Made by a program: the position numbers and the translations under genes. A model generated the notes under the pieces. The model was not told the origin of the DNA. It ran no database searches and saw only the letters and a program-made list of their open reading frames with translations. Below, in pieces: positions 1-4,494 of a DNA stretch of 5,306 bases; positions within the stretch are counted from its first letter, which is position 1, and every line of letters begins with the position of its first letter. Location: the NCBI GenBank assembly GCA_016198885.1, contig JACQHV010000153.1, forward strand, positions 1-5,306, written 5' to 3'. The DNA comes from Gammaproteobacteria bacterium (GTDB lineage Bacteria; Pseudomonadota; Gammaproteobacteria; Eutrophobiales; Eutrophobiaceae).

Positions 1-267
1 CCCGGACACCTGGTGCTGTTATGGAAAGGAAAATATTTGTTTACTGGAGATCATTTCGCCTGGATCTCAAGTTTGAACCAGTTTGGATCGTTCAGGGATG
101 CCTGCTGGTATTCATGGGAAAAGCAAATAGAATCCGTTAAAAAGATGGAAGCATTTCAGGATGTTGAATGGGTCTTTCCGGGGCATGGTAAATGGGGAAA
201 GATTGATAAGAAACAATTTCCTGAAATTATCAGGGAATCGGTACAATGGATGCTCAGTGTCAGATAA
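1..267 (+). CDS. MBL-fold metallo-hydrolase, C-terminal part (5' end outside window)
   Basis: The reading frame is open from the first base and ends with TAA at 265-267, giving 88 visible residues. Three metallo-beta-lactamase-fold motifs are seen: a PGH at residues 1-3 (the metal-binding His of the TPGH motif), FTGDH at residues 14-18 with the bridging Asp at 17, and FPGHG at residues 59-63 with the last metal-ligand His at 62. These are the second half of the dinuclear metal site of glyoxalase II-like hydrolases. Between them is an aromatic-rich stretch around FRDACWYSW (residues 31-39), which I recall from a subgroup of uncharacterised MBL proteins, some carrying an N-terminal ferredoxin-like domain. 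The N-terminal HxHxDH motif lies outside the window, so that architecture cannot be checked. The substrate is unknown. The protein is probably cytoplasmic. The stop codon directly abuts the stop of the convergent DUF502 gene. Confidence 0.85.
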   Translation, partial: PGHLVLLWKGKYLFTGDHFAWISSLNQFGSFRDACWYSWEKQIESVKKMEAFQDVEWVFPGHGKWGKIDKKQFPEIIRESVQWMLSVR

Positions 268-849
268 TTATTTTGTGATCCAGCCCGTCAGTGTGTGTTT
301 CATTGCATCATCCACGGAAAGATCGACAGGAGTGAGCCAGTCCTTTGGCAGAAAGAAACTGAATCCACCCACCTGGTAGCTCATTGGAATATAAACCACT
401 ACCTTACCGGACGTCTCGATACCTTTCGGCATATCTTTAAGTTCAGGGCGCGTGATAAAACCAACTATTTCAACCGGCAGGCCGGGCCATTTAACCGCCA
501 CCACCTTGCCAAAGCGCCGATCCTGATCCGGGGCAAGATAATTGGTCAGTTCCTTAATGGCGTTATACAGGGTCTTGACCAGTGGGATGTGCCTGAGCAA
601 CTCCTCAATGAGACTGATGGGACCGCGCAGGAGCCGCGTGGACATCAGCAGGCCGAGAATGAAGATCGCGATCAGGCCGATCACGATCCCGGTGCCTGCG
701 ATATACGGCACGCCGGGGAACAGCCAGACAAAAGCCCTATTCGCCAGTGAATCCGACCATACAAAGAAATAATAAAGCGGGTAGATAGTCAGGATCAGAG
801 GTAACAGCGTGAATACGCCATGCAGAAAATATTTCGTGAACGTTTTCAT
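268..849 (-). CDS. DUF502 (COV1-like) family membrane protein
   Basis: The gene encodes a complete 193-residue protein. Two hydrophobic segments, about residues 8-31 and 49-70, are predicted inner-membrane helices. They are followed by a basic/amphipathic stretch (RLLRGPISLIEELLR, about 73-86) and the family signature IPLVKTLYNAIKEL (88-101). The rest is a soluble C-terminal domain rich in beta strands, with VVYIPMSYQVGGFSFFLP (151-168) and the terminal SVDDAMKHTLTGW (178-190). This order and length match DUF502, the family that includes plant COV1-like proteins. No biochemical function is established in bacteria. The ATG at 847-849 has a good Shine-Dalgarno just upstream, which supports the start. 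The gene stands alone on this strand, converges on the MBL gene with no spacer, and is separated from dxs by a repeat-rich spacer, so it is probably its own transcription unit. Confidence 0.9.
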   Translation of the reverse strand: MKTFTKYFLHGVFTLLPLILTIYPLYYFFVWSDSLANRAFVWLFPGVPYIAGTGIVIGLIAIFILGLLMSTRLLRGPISLIEELLRHIPLVKTLYNAIKELTNYLAPDQDRRFGKVVAVKWPGLPVEIVGFITRPELKDMPKGIETSGKVVVYIPMSYQVGGFSFFLPKDWLTPVDLSVDDAMKHTLTGWITK

Positions 850-855
850 GGTAGC

Positions 856-862
856 TTCCTCT
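856..862 (-). promoter_or_regulatory. Ribosome binding site of the DUF502 gene
   Basis: On the minus strand this reads AGAGGAA, separated by six bases from the ATG at 849-847. It is a good Shine-Dalgarno match and fixes the start. A GATAAT hexamer on the minus strand at 876-871 could be a -10 box, but no convincing -35 box lies 16-18 bases further upstream. Confidence 0.6.
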
Positions 863-902
863 TGAGCAACATTATCCAGTTCTGGTCCCTCCGTATGCCA
901 TT

Positions 903-917
903 TCCTGCAAAGCAGGA
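903..917. repeat. Short perfect hairpin upstream of the DUF502 gene
   Basis: TCCTGC (903-908) and GCAGGA (912-917) form a perfect six-base-pair stem with a three-base AAA loop. No T-run follows on either strand, so it is not a typical intrinsic terminator. It could be an operator or a chance palindrome. It lies about 55 bases upstream of the DUF502 start codon. Confidence 0.35.
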
Positions 918-928
918 TAGCGCAATAG

Positions 929-995
929 TCAGTGACTGGTGATCAGTAATTAGTGATTTGTTACCAATAACTATTTACCCATCACTAATTACCCA
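929..995. repeat. Degenerate heptamer array arranged as an inverted repeat
   Basis: Four consecutive 7-base units on the plus strand (929-956) read TCAGTGA, CTGGTGA, TCAGTAA and TTAGTGA. After a four-base gap, five units on the minus strand (995 down to 961) read TGGGTAA, TTAGTGA, TGGGTAA, ATAGTTA and TTGGTAA. Nearly all fit T-N-N-G-T-N-A. The two half-arrays therefore point toward each other, and 12-base arms (946-957 and 981-992) match perfectly as an inverted repeat with a 23-base loop. This is non-coding repetitive DNA. Similar TTAGTGA-type heptamer tracts are familiar in intergenic DNA of some proteobacteria, but I know of no function. Confidence 0.75.
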
Positions 996-1043
996 CCGGA
1001 GGGCCAACCACAGTCAGAAAACCTCTGAGTAAGTACATTAGCC

Positions 1044-1090
1044 GTCATGCCGGCACCCTCCTCCGGGTATAAATTCCAACCAGCATCCAG
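1044..1090 (-). repeat. CTGGAT...ATGAC intergenic repeat unit, left copy
   Basis: Read on the minus strand, this 47-base unit begins CTGGATGC and ends TGCCGGCATGAC. The ends match those of the right copy, which begins CTGGATTC and ends CGCCGGAATGAC, but the units face opposite ways. The interior is diverged and its internal symmetry is poor, so this looks like the more decayed copy. Such CTGGATTCC...GGAATGAC units are a familiar class of dispersed palindromic intergenic repeat in proteobacterial genomes. Assignment to that class rests on the end sequences and context. Confidence 0.6.
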
Positions 1091-1105
1091 CAACTGATTA
1101 TTTAA

Positions 1106-1156
1106 CTGGATTCCGGCGCCTGTCCCGTACTCCGATACGGGATTCGCCGGAATGAC
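1106..1156 (+). repeat. CTGGAT...ATGAC intergenic repeat unit, right copy, strong hairpin
   Basis: This 51-base unit folds into a long hairpin. An outer nine-base-pair stem pairs ATTCCGGCG (1110-1118) with CGCCGGAAT (1145-1153). A small internal loop follows, and then an inner seven-base-pair stem pairs TCCCGTA (1123-1129) with TACGGGA (1136-1142) around the loop CTCCGA. The ends CTGGAT and ATGAC match the neighbouring inverted copy. The hairpin lies about 90-140 bases downstream of the dxs stop codon and could stabilise or end that transcript. However, there is no U-tract on either strand, so it is not a canonical terminator. Confidence 0.7.
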
Positions 1157-1162
1157 AACTGC

Positions 1163-1182
1163 GAATAAATCGGGGTTTATTC
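1163..1182 (-). repeat. AT-rich hairpin in the dxs 3' region
   Basis: GAATAAA (1163-1169) and TTTATTC (1176-1182) pair perfectly over seven bases with the loop TCGGGG. It sits about 60 bases downstream of the dxs stop codon in the minus-strand transcript. The stem is AU-rich and no U-run follows, so termination at this site is doubtful. It may act together with the stronger hairpin at 1106-1156. Confidence 0.3.
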
Positions 1183-1243
1183 AGAGTTTCCTTAATTAAT
1201 ATTTAGATATTTCAGGATAATGGGGAATAGGAAAAATTCGTTT

Positions 1244-3139
1244 TTATGCACTTTTTATTTTTTTATCCAATACGGTTTTCTGATCATATTTACGGATAAA
1301 TTCGAGCAAACCTTCCTTGTCAATTCTGGCATCTTTCAGCATCTCCTCACGTGAACCATGCTGTATTAAACGATCCGGCAGGCCGTAATTGATGACAGGG
1401 TGAGTAACACTATGTGCTGCCAATGTTTCATTGACAGCACTTCCGGCGCCACCTTGTACGACATTGTCCTCAATCGTCACGAGCAGATCGTGTGTCTGCG
1501 CCATTTGCAGGATCATTTCCTCATCGATGGGTTTCACGAAACGCATATTGACGACTGTTGCGTCGAGTTCCTCGGCGGCGGCAAGCGCGATATCCAGCAC
1601 CACGCCAAACGAAAGGATCGCGATGCGCTTACCTTTACGTCGCAGCTGTGCTTTAGCGATGGGCAGCGCAGTCATCTCTTTCTGTACTTCCATACCCGGC
1701 CCACTGCCGCGTGGATAACGCACCGCAGCGGGTTGATCCAGCATGAAACCGGTGTAGAGCATCTGCCGGCATTCATTCTCGTCCGCAGGCACCATCACCA
1801 CCATGTAGGGCAGACAACGCAGGAATGAAATATCATAGGAACCGTTGTGTGTCGGACCGTCATTACCGACCAGTCCCGCGCGATCGATCGCAAACAGCAC
1901 CGGCAGTTTCTGGTTGACGACATCGTGCACGACCTGATCGTAGCCGCGCTGCAGGAATGTTGAATAAATCGCGACAACAGGTTTCAATCCGTCACAGGCC
2001 ATACCGGCTGCGACTGTGACACTGTGTTGCTCGGCAATGCCGACGTCAAAATAGCGATCCGGATATTCCTTGGAGAAACGCACGAGGTCTGAACCTTCGC
2101 GCATGGCCGGTGTGATCGCAACCACTCGCGGATCCATCGCCGCCATATCACATATCCAGTCACCGAAGATTTTGCTGTAGGTCGGTTTGCCTGGTTTGCC
2201 TGAAGGGACGATACCCTGTTGTGGATCAAATGGTGTGACGCCATGGTATTTGACCGGGTCTTCCTCGGCCGGGGCATAACCCTTGCCTTTTTTGGTAATG
2301 ATATGCAGAAATTGAGGCCCTTCCAGTTCATTGATATTACGTATCGTGGTCAACAGTGTGGGCAGGTCATGGCCATTAACCGGGCCGATATAATTAAAAC
2401 CGAATTCCTCAAACAGAGTACCGGGAACAATCAATCCCTTGACATGTTCCTCCGCACGGCGCGCCAGTTCCCATGCTGTCGGCATCTTTGAGAGCACCTT
2501 TTTACTGCCCTTTTTGACCGTGGTGTAAATCTTGCCGGACAGTATCTGGGCAAACCGGTTTGACAGAGCACCGACATTGGGAGATATCGACATGTCATTG
2601 TCATTGAGAATCACCAGCAGGTTAATGCCCAGATCACCGGCATGGTTCAACGCCTCGAAGGCGAGGCCGGCGGTCATACCCCCGTCGCCAATAATCGCCA
2701 CCACCTTGCGATCACTGCCCATCTGTTTTGCTGCTATAGCCATACCGACTGCGGCACTGATAGATGTGCTCGAATGCCCTACACCAAAGGTGTCATATTC
2801 ACTCTCATCACGCTTGGGGAAAGGCGCAAGGCCCTGCCATTTACGGATGGTGTGCAGGCGATCACGCCTCCCCGTCAGGATCTTATGCACATAGGCCTGA
2901 TGTCCCACGTCCCATACCAGCCGGTCCTCCGGCGTATTAAAGATATAATGCAGGGCGATGGTCAGTTCCATTGCCCCCAGGCTTGCCGCAAAATGCCCGC
3001 CGCTCTGGCTGACAGAGTGCAACAGAAACTCGCGTAATTCCTTTGCCAGGGGAATTAATTCTGACTCCGGCAGTCGGCGCAAGTCTGCCGGAGAATGGAT
3101 CCTGTCCAGTATGGGTGTATTAATTGGATGATTCGTCAT
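1244..3139 (-). CDS. dxs: 1-deoxy-D-xylulose-5-phosphate synthase
   Basis: This cytoplasmic, thiamine diphosphate-dependent enzyme condenses pyruvate with glyceraldehyde 3-phosphate to form 1-deoxy-D-xylulose 5-phosphate, the first step of the MEP isoprenoid pathway. At 631 residues it is full length, close to the roughly 620 of E. coli Dxs. Visible landmarks are the GGHFAASLG block with His49, the ThDP/Mg motif starting GDG (151-153) and including Asn181, the FNYIGPVNGHD segment (248-258), and the pyrimidine-domain block IAEQHSVTVAAG (368-379) with catalytic Glu370. IYSTFLQR (391-398), DRAGLVG with Arg420, and His431 also match. The C-terminal transketolase-like domain contains VNMRFVKPIDE (530-540). 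An in-frame TGA immediately precedes the ATG and the next Met lies inside the conserved core, so the start is secure. The Shine-Dalgarno is poor. The gene is divergent from hpnH, and its product feeds squalene and hence hopanoid synthesis. Confidence 0.98.
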   Translation of the reverse strand: MTNHPINTPILDRIHSPADLRRLPESELIPLAKELREFLLHSVSQSGGHFAASLGAMELTIALHYIFNTPEDRLVWDVGHQAYVHKILTGRRDRLHTIRKWQGLAPFPKRDESEYDTFGVGHSSTSISAAVGMAIAAKQMGSDRKVVAIIGDGGMTAGLAFEALNHAGDLGINLLVILNDNDMSISPNVGALSNRFAQILSGKIYTTVKKGSKKVLSKMPTAWELARRAEEHVKGLIVPGTLFEEFGFNYIGPVNGHDLPTLLTTIRNINELEGPQFLHIITKKGKGYAPAEEDPVKYHGVTPFDPQQGIVPSGKPGKPTYSKIFGDWICDMAAMDPRVVAITPAMREGSDLVRFSKEYPDRYFDVGIAEQHSVTVAAGMACDGLKPVVAIYSTFLQRGYDQVVHDVVNQKLPVLFAIDRAGLVGNDGPTHNGSYDISFLRCLPYMVVMVPADENECRQMLYTGFMLDQPAAVRYPRGSGPGMEVQKEMTALPIAKAQLRRKGKRIAILSFGVVLDIALAAAEELDATVVNMRFVKPIDEEMILQMAQTHDLLVTIEDNVVQGGAGSAVNETLAAHSVTHPVINYGLPDRLIQHGSREEMLKDARIDKEGLLEFIRKYDQKTVLDKKIKSA

Positions 3140-3190
3140 TCAGCAAGAAAGATATAGAAATTTATTATTATCTGATTGCCTGAAAAGCCT

Positions 3191-3210
3191 TGCAAGAAAC
3201 TGCATGAAAC
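3191..3210. repeat. Tandem 10-base direct repeat in the dxs leader/promoter region
   Basis: TGCAAGAAAC (3191-3200) is followed directly by TGCATGAAAC (3201-3210), with nine of ten positions identical. The period is about one DNA helical turn, which would suit a protein binding site. Chance is a real alternative for a single pair of this length. Confidence 0.35.
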
Positions 3211-3213
3211 TCC

Positions 3214-3253
3214 TATCTATAGCATAATCAAAAAAAGCTGTTATATATAGATA
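3214..3253. repeat. Inverted repeat flanking the candidate dxs promoter
   Basis: TATCTATA (3214-3221) and TATAGATA (3246-3253) are perfect 8-base inverted arms separated by 24 bases that include a run of seven A residues (3230-3236). Centre-to-centre spacing is 32 bases, about three helical turns. This could be a regulator binding site between the two divergent genes, but AT-rich DNA produces such arms by chance fairly often. Confidence 0.35.
3216..3244 (-). promoter_or_regulatory. Tentative sigma-70 promoter for dxs
   Basis: On the minus strand, ATAACA (3244-3239) and TATAGA (3221-3216) are separated by 17 bases, and each box matches four of six consensus positions. It would give a 5' leader of about 70 bases. 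The match is weak, and other AT-rich hexamers nearby could serve instead. Confidence 0.2.
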
Positions 3254-3262
3254 AATCCGTGC

Positions 3263-3291
3263 TGTACATTTGTACGGGCTTACTTTATCTT
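3263..3291 (+). promoter_or_regulatory. Tentative sigma-70 promoter for hpnH-hpnB
   Basis: TGTACA (3263-3268) and TATCTT (3286-3291) are separated by 17 bases, and each matches four of six consensus positions. The -35 box overlaps the GTAC-ATTT-GTAC symmetry, which could be an operator half. The leader to the hpnH start would be about 60 bases. Low certainty. Confidence 0.2.
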
Positions 3292-3323
3292 ACTCATTTT
3301 ATGGGGAATTTAAGGACAATTTG

Positions 3324-3336
3324 GGCACAGGGTGCC
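3324..3336 (+). repeat. Small GC-rich hairpin in the hpnH leader
   Basis: GGCAC (3324-3328) pairs with GTGCC (3332-3336) around a three-base AGG loop. It ends 11 bases before the hpnH Shine-Dalgarno, so in RNA it could affect translation initiation. No T-run follows, so it is not a terminator. Confidence 0.35.
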
Positions 3337-3347
3337 TGAAATAACAC

Positions 3348-3353
3348 AAAAGG
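3348..3353 (+). promoter_or_regulatory. Ribosome binding site of hpnH
   Basis: AAAAGG lies seven bases before the ATG at 3361-3363. It is a moderate Shine-Dalgarno at good spacing and supports the chosen start. Confidence 0.55.
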
Positions 3354-3360
3354 TAAATTA

Positions 3361-4494
3361 ATGGGCGTCCCTTTGATCCAACAATATCGCGTTGCCAGAT
3401 ATATTATTGGCAAAAAGATCAGGCGTGAAAAACGCTATCCCCTCGTTTTGATGCTGGAACCCTTGTTCCGTTGCAATCTTGCTTGTGCCGGATGCGGCAA
3501 GATTGATTATCCCGATGAGATACTTGATAAACGCCTCAGTTACGAGGACTGCATGGCGGCCATTGATGAGTGCGGCGCGCCTGTCGTCTCTATCGCCGGT
3601 GGTGAACCGCTTATTCATAACGAGATGCCGAGGATTGTCGAAGGTTACATTAATAAAAAGAAATTCGTGTACCTTTGTACGAACGCACTGTTACTTGAAC
3701 GCCGCATGGACGATTATGCTCCATCACCCTATCTGACTTTTTCCATTCACCTTGATGGAAATCGTGAACGCCATGATACTTCCGTATGCCGTACAGGTGT
3801 GTTTGATAAATGTATCGATGTTATCAAAGATGCCAGGGTGCGGGGCTTTCGGGTGACTATCAACTGCACACTTTTCCAGGGTGAATCTGCCGAGGAAGTG
3901 GCAGAATTCATGGATATGGCTACTGCACTGGGTGTTGAAGGCGTTACCATATCACCCGGCTACAGCTATGAACGCGCCCCCCGTCAGGATGTCTTCCTGA
4001 AGAGAAAAGAAAGCAAACAACTTTTCAGAAATATTTTCAGGCTGGGCAAGGGCAAAAAGTGGAAATTCAACCAGTCTTCACTCTATCTCGATTTCCTGGC
4101 AGGGAATCAAACCTATTCATGCACACCCTGGGGTAATCCAACCCGCAATGTATTCGGCTGGCAGAAACCCTGTTATCTGCTGGTTGGAGAAGGTTATGCG
4201 CCTACTTTCGAAGGATTAATGAATGACACAATGTGGGAAAATTACGGTACCGGGCGCAATCCGAAATGCGACAACTGTATGGTTCATTGTGGATATGAGG
4301 CGACAGCCGTTGAAGATACCTTCAAACGGCCCTGGACAGCATTACGTGTTTCCCTGAATGGCCCGCGTACACAAGGTCCCATGGCGCCGGAATTACCGAT
4401 ACTTTACAAAGTAGAGCCCCTGCCAAAACCCGTGCTGGTCTCTGGACAGAAGCAACCCGCCCATTCTTCCAACAGAAACAAACACGTTGCCTGA
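3361..4494 (+). CDS. hpnH: Adenosyl-hopene transferase, radical SAM enzyme HpnH
   Basis: HpnH uses a 5'-deoxyadenosyl radical from S-adenosylmethionine to alkylate diploptene and form adenosylhopane, the first step of extended (C35) hopanoid side-chain synthesis. HpnG then acts on that product. The 377-residue protein carries the radical SAM 4Fe-4S motif as Cys38, Cys42 and Cys45 (FRCNLACAGC), followed by SAM-binding GGEP at 80-83 and HLDG at 130-133. Further blocks I recognise from HpnH are VSPGY-like TISPGYSYERAP (196-207), DFLAGNQTYSCTPWGNPTRN (244-263) and CDNCMVHCGYEATAVEDT (303-320). The C-terminal Cys cluster (303, 306, 310, with 254 and 271) could bind an accessory cluster or be structural. 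The conserved N-terminus MGVPLIQQ and a good Shine-Dalgarno fix the start. The last 30 or so residues are low-complexity. It is divergent from dxs and overlaps hpnB. Confidence 0.96.
   Translation: MGVPLIQQYRVARYIIGKKIRREKRYPLVLMLEPLFRCNLACAGCGKIDYPDEILDKRLSYEDCMAAIDECGAPVVSIAGGEPLIHNEMPRIVEGYINKKKFVYLCTNALLLERRMDDYAPSPYLTFSIHLDGNRERHDTSVCRTGVFDKCIDVIKDARVRGFRVTINCTLFQGESAEEVAEFMDMATALGVEGVTISPGYSYERAPRQDVFLKRKESKQLFRNIFRLGKGKKWKFNQSSLYLDFLAGNQTYSCTPWGNPTRNVFGWQKPCYLLVGEGYAPTFEGLMNDTMWENYGTGRNPKCDNCMVHCGYEATAVEDTFKRPWTALRVSLNGPRTQGPMAPELPILYKVEPLPKPVLVSGQKQPAHSSNRNKHVA

Larger units (their letters stand above)
850..1243. other. Gene-free, repeat-rich spacer between DUF502 and dxs genes
   Basis: This 394-base stretch shows no credible coding frame on either strand. 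It contains the DUF502 leader (about 850-900), a small perfect hairpin (903-917), a heptamer repeat palindrome (929-995), two inverted CTGGAT...ATGAC repeat units (1044-1090 and 1106-1156), an AT-rich hairpin (1163-1182), and an AT-rich stretch running up to the dxs stop codon. Both flanking genes are read on the minus strand, so the spacer holds the 3' end of the dxs transcript and the promoter of the DUF502 gene. Confidence 0.75.
3140..3360. promoter_or_regulatory. Shared divergent control region between dxs and hpnH
   Basis: These 221 bases separate the start codons of dxs (minus) and hpnH (plus) and must hold promoters for both directions. The region is AT-rich. It contains an 8-base inverted repeat (3214-3221 and 3246-3253), a tandem 10-base direct repeat (3191-3210), a GTAC-ATTT-GTAC symmetry (3264-3275) and a small GC-rich hairpin (3324-3336) just before the hpnH ribosome binding site. 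No credible coding frame is present. Promoter positions within the region are tentative. Confidence 0.7.

Noticed and set aside
295..772. Overlapping open frames on the plus strand opposite the DUF502 gene
   Set aside because: They lie antisense to a well-supported membrane protein gene, resemble no family, and have low-complexity, polar-rich translations typical of shadow frames.
929..1156. CRISPR array
   Set aside because: The repeats are 7-base phased units and two diverged inverted hairpins, with no direct repeats of 23-40 bases separated by unique spacers.
1106..1182. Intrinsic terminator for dxs
   Set aside because: The hairpins are clear, but neither is followed by a U-tract on the dxs-sense strand, so I list them as repeats and only suggest a 3' end role.
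1400..1828. Plus-strand open frame with a run of five His residues
   Set aside because: It is the complement of dxs codons. The His run comes from the complement of the MVVMVPAD coding region and is not a metal-binding tail of a real protein.
2219..3037. Other plus-strand open frames within dxs
   Set aside because: The dxs frame is continuous and conserved throughout, so these are shadows.
3301..3339. A 12-codon leader peptide upstream of hpnH
   Set aside because: It has no Shine-Dalgarno, no run of regulatory codons and no attenuator hairpin with a T-run. A chance ATG is more likely.
3140..3360. Riboswitch (for example a ThDP-binding element controlling dxs)
   Set aside because: I could not find the conserved CUGAGA core of the thiamine pyrophosphate element or another recognisable riboswitch core in this AT-rich region on either strand.
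3358..3618. Minus-strand open frame opposite the 5' end of hpnH
   Set aside because: It is antisense to the conserved radical SAM core and lacks any recognisable feature.
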